Of a DNA stretch of 64,000 bases, positions 35,563 to 43,691 are shown one piece after another (positions within the stretch are counted from its first letter, which is position 1; each line of letters begins with the position of its first letter). Origin of the DNA: Brevibacillus_H ginsengisoli (GTDB lineage Bacteria > Bacillota > Bacilli > Brevibacillales > Brevibacillaceae); the NCBI RefSeq assembly GCF_050113715.1, contig NZ_JBNJQR010000002.1:310001-374000 (forward strand), written 5' to 3'. A program made the position numbers and the translations under genes. The notes beneath the pieces were generated by a model. The model made no database searches. It saw only the letters and a list, made by a program, of their open reading frames with translations, and was not told the DNA's origin.

Positions 35563-36183
35563 ATGAAGCGAGCATCTTTTGCAATATCACCAGAAATTAA
35601 TGTTGGGGGACCCATGTTCACAGCAAAAGATCTCATCATGATCGGTGAGCTTGTGGGAAGTGAAGGTACGATTGAACTCACAAATCTACAGCAACTCATC
35701 GTAAAAATGAACGAGGAAGAAGTACCGGTTGCCATGAAAAAAATTCAAGAATCTGGTCTATGTGTGTATCATACAGGGTCTGTTGTTAAGAATTTATCTG
35801 TCTGTGCCTTTTGCAAAGGAGCAGAAATAGAAGGATTGGACGTGGCAAGACAAATTAATACCGCTATCGCGGGAATTGAAGTGCCATTTACGCTGAGAGT
35901 AGGGTATACCGGCTGTCCCAATGCTTGCGGTGAGCCAATGGTCAAGGATATTGGCATCGTAAAACGTGGAGATCTGTTTGAAATCTATCTAGGCGGTCAA
36001 TCCAAAACACTTGATGTAACTATTGGTCAATTGTTGATCGATCAAGTGGATAGAAACGAAATCATCCATAAGGTATTAAAAGTGATTGAACTCTATCAAA
36101 AAGAAGGCAAGAAAAGAGAGAAATTTAACAAGTTCATCAATCGTTACGGTATGGAAATGCTTAGAACAGCGATTACCCTTTAA
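35563..36183 (+). CDS. Small nitrite/sulfite reductase-like Fe-S protein
   Basis: A 206-residue protein equal to half of a siroheme nitrite/sulfite reductase: a ferredoxin-like half-domain (GTIELTNLQQLIVKM) followed by a cysteine region with SVCAFCKGAEIEG and GYTGCPNACGEPMVKDIG. The second Cys pair keeps C-x3-C. The first is C-x2-C instead of the usual C-x5-C, so the cluster or siroheme site may differ. It stands alone. Short stand-alone proteins of this kind occur in Firmicutes, but I know of no defined role. The start codon is uncertain (35539 TTG, 35554 GTG or 35563 ATG). Confidence 0.75.
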   Translation: MKRASFAISPEINVGGPMFTAKDLIMIGELVGSEGTIELTNLQQLIVKMNEEEVPVAMKKIQESGLCVYHTGSVVKNLSVCAFCKGAEIEGLDVARQINTAIAGIEVPFTLRVGYTGCPNACGEPMVKDIGIVKRGDLFEIYLGGQSKTLDVTIGQLLIDQVDRNEIIHKVLKVIELYQKEGKKREKFNKFINRYGMEMLRTAITL

Positions 36184-36299
36184 TTCGGAACATTGTTCGT
36201 ATTTGTTTATTTGAAAACTTGGTCCAGAATAAAATAACAAATTTGACGAATGATATAGCATGATTGCAAAAACAACTATGAAAGGAATCCGACTATATC

Positions 36300-36944
36300 A
36301 TGCTTCTAAGAAAAAGATTGCTTTTATACCTCTTTTTCATAACGTTTTTGTTATCGTCCGGACTTCCTACTGCAGCTGCGGAGAAGCTTAAAGAAGGGAA
36401 TCTGTCAATAATTCATGAGCTTCGTAATGGCGGTTATATCCTTTACATGAGACATGGTGATGCGACGATAGGGCAAGATCGGACAATTGTGGACTTTAAT
36501 GACTGCGAAACCCAAAGAAATTTGAGTGAGGAAGGTAAAAAACTGGCCAAAGCAATCGGACAGATTTTTAATAAGCTTAAGATACCGATTCACTATCCTG
36601 TATTGGCAAGTCCTTATTGTCGGACGCGAGAAACGGCTGGAATCGCTTTTGGTAATCAGAACGTCAAGATAGTTCCTTTTTTGGCAGACATTTTAAAAGT
36701 AGGCAGAGCAGATATAGCGTCTAAAGAAAAACAAAATATCGTTGATAAATTTACTAAGATGATGGAAATAGCTCCTCCTGCGGGTTCTAATCAAATCATC
36801 ATTGGACACGGATTTCCTAGCGGTACAGTGCTTGGTGAGATTCCGAGTATGGGTACGGTTCTTATAAAACCAAAGGGACAGGGAAATGGGTATGAAATCG
36901 TAAGAAGAATAAATCTGGATGAGTTCATGAGAATGACCGATTAA
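36300..36944 (+). CDS. Secreted histidine phosphatase family protein
   Basis: A 214-residue protein with a signal peptide (about 1-27, ending TAAAE). It has a phosphoglycerate-mutase/acid-phosphatase type catalytic motif YMRHGDA, LASPYCRTRETA and the second catalytic His in IIIGHGFPSG. It would act outside the membrane on phosphate esters. Start 36300 gives an intact signal peptide, although the RBS (AAAGGAA) is moderate. Confidence 0.85.
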   Translation: MLLRKRLLLYLFFITFLLSSGLPTAAAEKLKEGNLSIIHELRNGGYILYMRHGDATIGQDRTIVDFNDCETQRNLSEEGKKLAKAIGQIFNKLKIPIHYPVLASPYCRTRETAGIAFGNQNVKIVPFLADILKVGRADIASKEKQNIVDKFTKMMEIAPPAGSNQIIIGHGFPSGTVLGEIPSMGTVLIKPKGQGNGYEIVRRINLDEFMRMTD

Positions 36945-37038
36945 ATGTACTTAGAAAAACTTTCATCAATGTATTTAAAATTATTGATCATTATGTTTAG
37001 GTTTGAAGCATTACCTTTTTTATTTTTAATGCTGATAA

Positions 37039-37081
37039 AACATCATGTTTGTCTCGTTTTTAATGACACAAACATGATGTT
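37039..37081. repeat. 14-bp perfect inverted repeat
   Basis: AACATCATGTTTGT (37039-37052) is the exact inverse of ACAAACATGATGTT (37068-37081). There is no T tract, so this may be a remnant of a small mobile element rather than a terminator. The surrounding gap (36945-37513) has no convincing gene. Confidence 0.55.
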
Positions 37082-37513
37082 AAGGAACTTAGATATTTTC
37101 GAGAAAAAGGATGAGAATGATACACTTCATAGTACTAATATGTTTGTGTCCATAACAAATCTGACCCAGTGAAAAATACATCTTGGATAATCGTTATTGT
37201 AATTATTGAGTCCGATAATATATATTATGTAAACAAAAATTTAAACCAACCGTACCAATAAGTCGAGGGTCATGCTTCTCATAATAATCGGTATCAGGAG
37301 CCGATATTCTTAGGAGTTTTTGATTATTTCCGGACCCGTCCGAATAACTTTTGGGCCGTTCTAATAACTCCCTGAGATGGTTTATAAGCTGTGAATACGT
37401 CCTCATAATTGATTTTTTACAGGACTTTCACATGAATATCAAAAAGAATATCAATAAAGCAGCGGATACAAAACTCAACGATATGGCGTTTATTATTACT
37501 GCAGCAGCAAGAT

Positions 37514-37636
37514 GACAAAGTGGATATTCGCACACTTCAAGAATGATTAGGTCATGAAAGCTTATCGACCACCTCTATCTACATCCATGTGGATTTTAAT
37601 CAAAAATGGAAGGCAATCCAGGCGTTATCCATCTAA
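37514..37636 (+). pseudogene. Tyrosine recombinase C-terminal relic
   Basis: One frame reads DKVDIRTLQE, an in-frame TGA, then LGHESLSTTSIYIHVDF and KAIQAL. This is the conserved C-terminus of XerC/D-like integrases, with the (L)LGH and the active-site Tyr region (STTSIY). Nothing upstream restores the rest. It is a decayed fragment of an integrase and marks past mobile DNA here. Confidence 0.75.
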
Positions 37637-37727
37637 ACCTTAAGTAAAGAAAGTTTCTACCTGTCAGTAGTAAATAAGCTATCGACAGGTATTTTTAATT
37701 TAATTAAAAACATATGTTAAAAATATA

Positions 37728-37756
37728 TTTACATTAAAAATATTTCGTTGTATGAT
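37728..37756 (+). promoter_or_regulatory. Promoter of the 41-residue peptide gene
   Basis: TTTACA (37728-37733), 17-base spacer, TATGAT (37751-37756). Confidence 0.6.
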
Positions 37757-37810
37757 AAAGTCAGGACAAATGTAAAAAAATACCAAATCAATAAATTGGA
37801 GGTTCTGAAT

Positions 37811-37936
37811 ATGAATCAAGTAAATAACAACTCACTAAAAATTCACCTCACTCCTCCACCCAAACGAAATCATCAACGAACTTTAGATAACCTAGCAAGA
37901 CTTCTTGAGCAACAAAAATTGAAGGTTCTAACATAA
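37811..37936 (+). CDS. 41-residue peptide of unknown function
   Basis: ATG 37811 follows TTGGAGG at good spacing. It has a promoter about 55 bases upstream and a perfect terminator directly after its stop, so it is a complete small transcription unit. The peptide is basic and hydrophilic, with a PPP cluster and a C-terminal amphipathic helix (LDNLARLLEQQKLK). It has no signal peptide. It is not recognised; a small regulatory protein or peptide signal are possibilities. Confidence 0.6.
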   Translation: MNQVNNNSLKIHLTPPPKRNHQRTLDNLARLLEQQKLKVLT

Positions 37937-37967
37937 AAAAGTGGTCCCATGTAGGATCACTTTTTTA
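37935..37967 (+). terminator. Terminator of the peptide gene
   Basis: AAAAAAGTGGTCC pairs with GGATCACTTTTTT around CATGTA, with one G-T pair. Confidence 0.88.
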
Positions 37968-38098
37968 GTTTGAGAATAGTCGTGGAAAATTGAAAAATTC
38001 CACCGTTGTTGATTCAAGACCAAACTTTATCGTATTTGATTTCAAACATGTGCTTAACCTTTTTGTATCATAATTACTGTTAGTTAAAAAACAGCTTT

Positions 38099-38170
38099 AA
38101 CTTGTGATAAGGTTCGCCACGCTGTCTGTGACGGTAAGTTCTGAAAAAGGTCATCCTTCACGGGTGGCCT
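38099..38170. repeat. Structured repeat element, copy 1
   Basis: AACTT/AAGTT enclose a core reading GGTTC-CC-CG-TGTCTGT-ACGG (hyphens are variable bases). It is followed by the hairpin AGGTCATCC/GGGTGGCCT. On the minus strand this hairpin is followed by TTTTT and probably terminates the DUF2306 transcript. A diverged copy with the same core is at 39562-39641. Confidence 0.5.
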
Positions 38171-38792
38171 ATTCATGCGATAAAGCTTTCATTCGGATTA
38201 CCGCCTCTATGACCAACAGATTAGGAACCCAACACAACCAAGCTACAACCCTGTATCCAACCTCGAAATTTCCAAATAGCAGGACCAGCGGCGCCAGCCA
38301 GATTCTAAGAGTTACAGCGGCAAAAGTAAGCGCGTAGCTGCGAAGCATCCATGCTTTGTGAGACCGTAAGTCTTTGATCATAATTTTACCCAAAGCAGTG
38401 AAGGTGGCTACTACCCACAAAATATCTAATGCAATGAAACCAAGTTCAGCTATCCAACCACCTGTTGCAAAAAGAGATAAATACAGACTCACGATCCCAC
38501 TTACTGTAATAGAGATAATATACCCATATCCCAGTAGTCTGTGCTGACGTTTTCTTTCCTTCGACGGCTTCAGGAAAATCTGAAACGGTCCAATGATCAA
38601 GGCCAACATGGCCGTCACAATATGTACATACAGCACATAGACCCATGGTTTTAGTTGAAAATCTGGTGTTTGCAGTTTGAAAGCGACGAGTCCCGCATCA
38701 CTGGCACGAAGTACCCCATACTGAACAATCACATACCCCGCAATAGAAAATGCAAATATAAAAATGAGTGCTCGAATGATCTTTTTTGCCAT
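38169..38792 (-). CDS. DUF2306 membrane protein
   Basis: A 207-residue integral membrane protein with about seven hydrophobic segments. The DUF2306 signature includes IIGPFQIF, RKRQHRLLGYGYI and DLRSHKAWMLRSYALTFAAVTLRI. The conserved His residues suggest a heme- or metal-binding membrane enzyme (inference). It lies downstream of a TetR gene on the same strand and shares an operator-like site with it. ATG 38792 is preferred over GTG 38804 by RBS spacing. Confidence 0.88.
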   Translation of the reverse strand: MAKKIIRALIFIFAFSIAGYVIVQYGVLRASDAGLVAFKLQTPDFQLKPWVYVLYVHIVTAMLALIIGPFQIFLKPSKERKRQHRLLGYGYIISITVSGIVSLYLSLFATGGWIAELGFIALDILWVVATFTALGKIMIKDLRSHKAWMLRSYALTFAAVTLRIWLAPLVLLFGNFEVGYRVVAWLCWVPNLLVIEAVIRMKALSHE

Positions 38793-38860
38793 TTCAAGTC
38801 CCACTCTCCTCTGTTAATAAATTTCCAATTATGGTTTCTTATTATTTACTATTAATTAAT

Positions 38861-38872
38861 CACCGTTCAATT
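38861..38872. promoter_or_regulatory. Putative TetR operator upstream of the DUF2306 gene
   Basis: CACCGTTCAATT at 38861-38872 recurs inverted at 39492-39503, upstream of the TetR gene. The match extends as AATTGAACGGTG[AT]TTAAT[TA]AA. Confidence 0.5.
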
Positions 38873-38886
38873 AAAAGACAAAAAAA

Positions 38887-39474
38887 TTACGTCAATCCCC
38901 GCAACAATAATTGGACATGTAAATTGGCCAATTTGGCAATGTCTTCATATGATTGTGTACTGTGAATATAAAAGTTCACAAAACCATGAAGAGACAGAAA
39001 CAGCACCCAGATCAATTCGACGTCATTTGCCCGTTCTGTGTTGATCACTTGTAGCGATTCTTTCACTGCGCTGAAAAATTTCTCATAGCTGTTCATCTCC
39101 GATTGCGTCGTGTAGCATTCCAGTCCCGGTTCCTGAATCAAAAACATCAGTTCGAATGACCGTTTGTTCTCCAGACCGAACCGGATAAAAGATAAAAAAA
39201 TCAACTCAAGCCGATCGCGTCCTGGATTGGGCGATGTTCTTAGCGCTTCTTCGAGCAGTCCATCCAGTTGAAGAAAATCCTCGGCTTTCAACTCACTAAA
39301 CAAATCCGCCTTCTCGCGAAAATGATAATAAAGAGATCCAGGCGAATAACCCAGCTCCTTCGCAATCCCACGCATGGATACATTGCGATACCCATGCTGC
39401 ACAAACTGCTCCCTAGCTACTTCAAGAATTCTTTTTCTGCTTAGTTCATGCTCAACGGCTTTTCTAGGTGCCAA
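38887..39474 (-). CDS. TetR family regulator
   Basis: A 195-residue repressor. The N-terminal helix-turn-helix RILEVAREQFVQHGYRNVSMRGIAKELGYSPGSLYYHF is diagnostic (shown here in parts: FVQHGYRNVSMRGIAKE and GYSPGSLYYHF). The C-terminal ligand domain is of the common TetR type. It probably starts at TTG 39474 with TGGGG as RBS. It likely controls the DUF2306 gene 95 bases downstream and itself, through the shared CACCGTTCAATT sites. Confidence 0.9.
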   Translation of the reverse strand: MAPRKAVEHELSRKRILEVAREQFVQHGYRNVSMRGIAKELGYSPGSLYYHFREKADLFSELKAEDFLQLDGLLEEALRTSPNPGRDRLELIFLSFIRFGLENKRSFELMFLIQEPGLECYTTQSEMNSYEKFFSAVKESLQVINTERANDVELIWVLFLSLHGFVNFYIHSTQSYEDIAKLANLHVQLLLRGLT

Positions 39475-39491
39475 GTAAATTACCCCACTTC

Positions 39492-39503
39492 AATTGAACG
39501 GTG
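39492..39503. promoter_or_regulatory. Putative TetR operator upstream of tetR
   Basis: AATTGAACGGTG, the inverse of 38861-38872, sits directly before the TetR start. Confidence 0.5.
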
Positions 39504-39561
39504 TTTAATAAACTATAACATAGGCAGTATAGCCACGTCAAAGAGTTGCGCTGATTTTATT

Positions 39562-39641
39562 AACTTGCCGTTACTAATGATATGGTTCTCCGCGATGTCT
39601 GTTACGGCAAGTTTTAGGGCAATCCTTTGCGGGATTGCCCT
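39562..39641. repeat. Structured repeat element, copy 2
   Basis: A perfect 10-bp stem AACTTGCCGT/ACGGCAAGTT encloses the same core as the 38099 copy. It is followed by a perfect hairpin AGGGCAATCC/GGATTGCCCT (39616-39641). It lies between the TetR promoter region and the 3' end of the acetyltransferase gene. Confidence 0.55.
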
Positions 39642-39701
39642 TTCATTAACCTCGCTTTGTTCAACTATCGATTCCGTTAGTACAATACATGCTTCTAAGC
39701 A

Positions 39702-40259
39702 TCAATATTGTTTCTCTTGGATGGACTTCAACACTTTAGCTGGATTCCCTGCGACAATCGTATTTGCTGGCACATCTTTCGTCACTACCGAACCGGCCGC
39801 CACAATTGAATTGTCTTCGATTGAAACGCCGGGCAGAATGGCGGAGTGCCCTCCAATCCAGACATTGTTTCCAATCTTAATGGGAGCACCATAGCCAGTC
39901 TTATTTCGGTTCTTAGGTTCAATAGAATGACCAGCCGTGTAGATCCCTACATTTGGTGCGATCATACATTCGTCGCCAATACGTACTTCCGCCATATCCA
40001 AAATGGTACAATTATAGCCAGCATAGAAGTTGCGGCCAACATGTATGTTATAACCTAAATCGCAATGGAAATTGTGTTCAATACCTACCCCTTCACCAAC
40101 GCTACCGAACAGTTCTTTAATGATTCGTTCTTTCTCTTCCGTATCCTCGGGATTAGAGCTATTGAAGGCCATCACAAGCTTTTGTGCACGCAGGCTTTTC
40201 TTCCGTAGTTCTTCCGTTCCGCGTTCGTAGAATAACTTTTCTTTCTTATTTCCGTTCAT
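39702..40259 (-). CDS. Sugar O-acetyltransferase, maltose/galactoside acetyltransferase (LbH) family
   Basis: A 185-residue left-handed beta-helix acetyltransferase. The N-terminal mac domain (GTEELRKKSLRAQKLVMAFN) is followed by hexapeptide repeats. The catalytic His is in IYTAGHSIEP, and KIGNNVWIGGHSAILPGV and AAGSVVTKDVP fit the family. It transfers acetyl from acetyl-CoA to sugars. AAGGAGA precedes the ATG. Confidence 0.93.
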   Translation of the reverse strand: MNGNKKEKLFYERGTEELRKKSLRAQKLVMAFNSSNPEDTEEKERIIKELFGSVGEGVGIEHNFHCDLGYNIHVGRNFYAGYNCTILDMAEVRIGDECMIAPNVGIYTAGHSIEPKNRNKTGYGAPIKIGNNVWIGGHSAILPGVSIEDNSIVAAGSVVTKDVPANTIVAGNPAKVLKSIQEKQY

Positions 40260-40429
40260 ATGTATTCTCCTTGGGTTCTAGATTTTATCTAAGTATATAA
40301 TATACGACGATTCGAATGTGTTCTTCTCTTTACCTAAGGGGATTCAATGCATGTAACGTAATCGAATTATTTATATTGGAACTATTCTGCCCTTTAACGC
40401 AGCAATGCTATTGAAAAGTTAAATATCGC

Positions 40430-40627
40430 TTAAAACCTTAGCTTTGAAAATCTAAGTAACAAGTAGACAAGAGTGGCGGAAACTTTTCCAATGAAGTCCA
40501 CGTGTGGAACAAAAAAGTTATAAATAATTAGTATACAACTTAATAATATAGAACCTACAAATTCCCGATCGCTGATTTTATACTTATTAAATAAAACTCC
40601 AAGAAACAAGACAATAAAAGGAATTAA
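40430..40627 (-). pseudogene. Possible membrane-protein 3' fragment
   Basis: A frame without a good start codon encodes about 65 hydrophobic residues, including PFIVLFLGVLFNKYKIS and GSILLSCILIIYNFF. The pattern recalls the last two helices of an EamA-type transporter. It directly follows the NTF2-like gene stop. It may be a relic; nothing else was seen in this 370-base gap. Confidence 0.25.
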
Positions 40628-40629
40628 CT

Positions 40630-41079
40630 CTACTTTTCTAGAATCTTCAAGCCATCTCGTTCATCATCCCAAGCCACTGAACTTAGTTTCCATCCATCCG
40701 GCGTTTTAATGAATTGCATGGTTTTCATTCCTTTTGTTTCGAACGTTTCACCTGATAATACCCCCGCTTTTCGATAAAGACTGAGCCGGTGAGCAATATT
40801 GCCGAATATCTCGGTTCGTTCAGCTAGTTCCTCTTCCTCGAAGTCAACCAACAAACCATCCGTCAACAGTTTTTCTCGAGGTTCAACGAATTGCTGGAGG
40901 TTGTAGATTTCAGGAGCTGACCCCGTATTTTTAATGATTAAACCAACAGGAACAAATTGTTGATAAATCTCTCTCACATTCGGTTTTGCCCCTTCTTTGT
41001 TTGTGAAAGACTGGTAGAAGGCAGCGGTTATCTCGTTAATAATCCTTTTTGTTTCCGCTTGTTGCTGGTTGCCTGTCAT
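40630..41079 (-). CDS. NTF2-like (SnoaL/DUF4440-type) protein
   Basis: A 149-residue protein with a cone-shaped NTF2-like fold pattern: an N-terminal helix (TKRIINEITAAFYQSFTNKE), a beta meander and the late MKTMQFIKTPDGWKLSSVAWDDE. The family includes small enzymes and ligand-binding proteins, and the role is unknown. GGGAGAG lies upstream of the ATG. Confidence 0.75.
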   Translation of the reverse strand: MTGNQQQAETKRIINEITAAFYQSFTNKEGAKPNVREIYQQFVPVGLIIKNTGSAPEIYNLQQFVEPREKLLTDGLLVDFEEEELAERTEIFGNIAHRLSLYRKAGVLSGETFETKGMKTMQFIKTPDGWKLSSVAWDDERDGLKILEK

Positions 41080-41206
41080 TTTTTTCTCTCCCTTCTGAGT
41101 AGGAATTTTGCCAACGAACCTCTATTTTCTCAGGAATAATGAAACTTCCACCCTATGTTCAACTGTTATGCTATGATCAAGGAAAGAACGAGGAGGAGAA
41201 CGAACT

Positions 41207-41530
41207 ATGCCGTCAGTGACACCGGAAAACCTGCTCTTATTAATCAACCGCCTGTTTCTCGTCGGCCTGATGCTACTCATAATGGGAGGTATCCTCATCG
41301 TCCTGTGCTCCGGCTTTTTGAGTGTCTTTCTTCAAGGTTTCAGCAAAATGAAGAGCTTACTTTTACGCCAGGCACGAGTGTTGGAGAGCGACTTTTACGC
41401 AAGGAAGTTGGTTTTATGTGCAAACAAAAACAGCATTCTGCAAAAAAGAGTGCTGTTTACGTTGCTTGGTCTCGGTGTCTTTCTGTTGCTTCTTTCCGCC
41501 GTACTGACCGTTTGCTATTACCTCGCCTGA
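41207..41530 (+). CDS. Small two-helix membrane protein, 107 residues
   Basis: Two long hydrophobic segments (about residues 9-40 and 82-105) are joined by a basic amphipathic stretch. The GAGGAGGAG RBS is strong. No family is recognised. An overlapping 170-residue frame on the same strand has no RBS and an unlikely composition. Confidence 0.6.
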   Translation: MPSVTPENLLLLINRLFLVGLMLLIMGGILIVLCSGFLSVFLQGFSKMKSLLLRQARVLESDFYARKLVLCANKNSILQKRVLFTLLGLGVFLLLLSAVLTVCYYLA

Positions 41531-41719
41531 ATGAAAAAAACGCTAATATGATTGTCAGATCTTCTATTAGAGAGGTCATAATTCGATACCTTCTTGCGTT
41601 CCCAATACATTGTCCTCAATCCGGACCCCGCAGACCTACGAGATATAAATGCCCGGTTCAATCTTAAAGACCATTCCTTCAATTTTTTTATCCGTTTACC
41701 TCGACCAACTGTTACGCCA

Positions 41720-42736
41720 TCATTTCTGCCTCCCGCTTGCGATCAGTTCCTCAATTCTTGGTGCGCGCGGATCATGTAGCCAGCACGCCGCCTGATGGCC
41801 ATCCGCAAACTGCGATGATTCGGGCATCTGCCTCGCGCACATTTCCATAGCATAGTTGCATCTTTCGGCAAACGGACACCCTTGCGGTGGGTGAAACAGA
41901 TCGGGCGGTGTCCCGTCGATCGGGATCAACCGTTCCTTCGATTCGCCGTCCATTCGTGGCATGGAGCGCAACAGTCCCCACGTGTACGGATGCTTCGGCT
42001 CGGCGAATATCTCCTTTACTGGCCCCGATTCCACCACGACGCCCGCGTACATCACAACAGCCCGATGAGCAATTTCTGCCACCACACCGAGATCGTGGGT
42101 AATCATGATGATTGCCAGATTAGTTTTGGCCTGTAGTTCTTTCAATAAATCGAGAATTTGTGCCTGCACCGTCACGTCCAATGCAGTAGTTGGCTCGTCG
42201 GCTATGACCAGCTTTGGATTGCAGGCTAACGCGATTGCGATTACGACCCGCTGCCGCATCCCGCCGGAAAACTCATGCGGGTATTGTTCCACCCGTTTTT
42301 CTGCGTCAGGAATACCTACCTGCCGCAACAGCTCTATCGCTTTCGCTCGCGCTTCTTCTCGGGACACACCGTGATGATAAACCAATCCTTCGGTTAGCTG
42401 CTTGCCAATCTTCATCGTCGGGTTAAGCGCAGTCATCGGATCCTGAAAAATCATCCCGATCTGTGAGCCACGAAGCTGCAATAGTTCCGATTTAGCCATT
42501 TTCGTAATTTCTTTGTCTTGAAAGCGAATGCTGCCGTCCACAATACGGCCGTGCGGGCTGGGAATCAGCCCCATGATCGCCTGCGCGGTTACGCTTTTTC
42601 CACAGCCACTCTCTCCCACGACCGCTACCGTTTCCCCTGCATTTACATGAAAGGTAACGCCGCGCACCGCCTGCACTTCGCCGCCATAGGTCTTGAAATG
42701 AACTTTCAGGTTGCGTACTTCCAGTAAGTATTCCAT
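41720..42736 (-). CDS. Peptide ABC transporter ATPase, OppD/DppD type
   Basis: A 338-residue ATPase. Walker A GESGCGKS, Q-loop MIFQDPMTALNP, signature FSGGMRQRVVIAIAL, Walker B LVIADEPTTALD and switch His MITHDLG are present. The OppD-type C-terminal Cys motif, C-x5-C-x6-C near CPFAERCNYAMEMC, is also present. The importer normally uses a second ATPase (OppF/DppF), but none is encoded downstream, so the protein may work as a homodimer or borrow a partner. Confidence 0.94.
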   Translation of the reverse strand: MEYLLEVRNLKVHFKTYGGEVQAVRGVTFHVNAGETVAVVGESGCGKSVTAQAIMGLIPSPHGRIVDGSIRFQDKEITKMAKSELLQLRGSQIGMIFQDPMTALNPTMKIGKQLTEGLVYHHGVSREEARAKAIELLRQVGIPDAEKRVEQYPHEFSGGMRQRVVIAIALACNPKLVIADEPTTALDVTVQAQILDLLKELQAKTNLAIIMITHDLGVVAEIAHRAVVMYAGVVVESGPVKEIFAEPKHPYTWGLLRSMPRMDGESKERLIPIDGTPPDLFHPPQGCPFAERCNYAMEMCARQMPESSQFADGHQAACWLHDPRAPRIEELIASGRQK

Positions 42737-42747
42737 CTCATCTCCCC

Positions 42748-43689
42748 CTATTCGCGTATGCGTGGGTCCAGCGCATCCTGCAAGCCGTCTCCAAACACGT
42801 TAAAGGCAAACATCGTCAGCGAAATCATCAAGCCTGGAAAGAACAGCCGCCACCAGTCTCCGGTCAGAATGACACCCAGTGCATCATTGGTCATCGTCCC
42901 CCAACTCGCGATCGGCGCCTGCACGCCAAGCCCTAAAAAGCTAAGGAACGACTCGGCGAAAATGGCCGCCGGTATGGTAAAAGTTAAATTAACAATAATG
43001 ATTCCGATGGTATTGGGGATCAGATGGCGCCAGAGAATGCGCCCAAAAGAAGCCCCTAGCACGTGTGCTGCCAGGATGTATTCATTCGTCCGCAATTGCA
43101 GGATTTGTCCGCGAACCAGGCGGGCCATACCTATCCAGCCCGTCACGGTTAAGGCTGTAATAATGGTTGAAATCCCCGGCTCCATCACCACCATGAGCAG
43201 GATCACCACCAACAAATATGGTAGTCCGTGCAGCACCTCAATGACGCGCATGATTGCGTTGTCGATGCGCTCTCCCTGTTTACCGCGTCCAGCCATATAA
43301 CCTGCGATGCCGCCAACTGAAACGCCGATCACCAGATCGATCAGCGCCGCCACAACCCCGATGGTCAAAGAAATCCGCGCACCAGACCATGTTCGGGCAA
43401 ACATGTCACGCCCCAAATCATCTGTCCCGAACCAATGCTCGGCGGAAACGGTCATGTTGGCATCCAGCAGACTCTGATCGGCATAGCTGAACGGTGTTAG
43501 GGAGGGGCCGATGATTGCCATGACAAAAATCATCAGGATGAGTACCAGACCGACCATTGCCAGCTTGTTTTTGGCAAACTTTCGCATCACTTCCTGAAAG
43601 TACGAGAGACTGGGCCGCTCGACTGTCGCCTGCTTTTCCGTCTTGACTAGCGGACGGAAAAGATCGTCCGTATTCGTCTGCGCGTTCAT
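42748..43689 (-). CDS. Peptide ABC transporter permease, OppC/DppC type
   Basis: A 313-residue permease with the N-terminal cytoplasmic extension and the SYFQEVMRKFAKNKLAMVGL entry helix. FGTDDLGRDMFARTWSGARISL is the DppC signature and an EAA loop follows. The ATG at 43695 overlaps the permease B stop as ATGA, but ATG 43689 has the better distance from AAGGAGGG. Confidence 0.94.
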   Translation of the reverse strand: MNAQTNTDDLFRPLVKTEKQATVERPSLSYFQEVMRKFAKNKLAMVGLVLILMIFVMAIIGPSLTPFSYADQSLLDANMTVSAEHWFGTDDLGRDMFARTWSGARISLTIGVVAALIDLVIGVSVGGIAGYMAGRGKQGERIDNAIMRVIEVLHGLPYLLVVILLMVVMEPGISTIITALTVTGWIGMARLVRGQILQLRTNEYILAAHVLGASFGRILWRHLIPNTIGIIIVNLTFTIPAAIFAESFLSFLGLGVQAPIASWGTMTNDALGVILTGDWWRLFFPGLMISLTMFAFNVFGDGLQDALDPRIRE

Positions 43690-43691
43690 CC

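Noticed and set aside
36945..37172. 75-codon frame after the histidine phosphatase gene
   Set aside because: No RBS; it runs through the 14-bp inverted repeat and has no protein-like pattern.
37203..37406. 67-codon minus-strand frame
   Set aside because: No RBS and no recognisable motif in a region of mobile-element remnants.
38099..38170. A known riboswitch
   Set aside because: The core was compared by eye with purine, SAM, glycine, fluoride, ykkC, preQ1 and T-box consensus features and none fits; orientation also places it 3' of a gene.
41155..41667. 170-codon frame overlapping the small membrane protein gene
   Set aside because: It has no RBS, an unnatural composition, and runs across the well-supported 107-residue gene in another frame.
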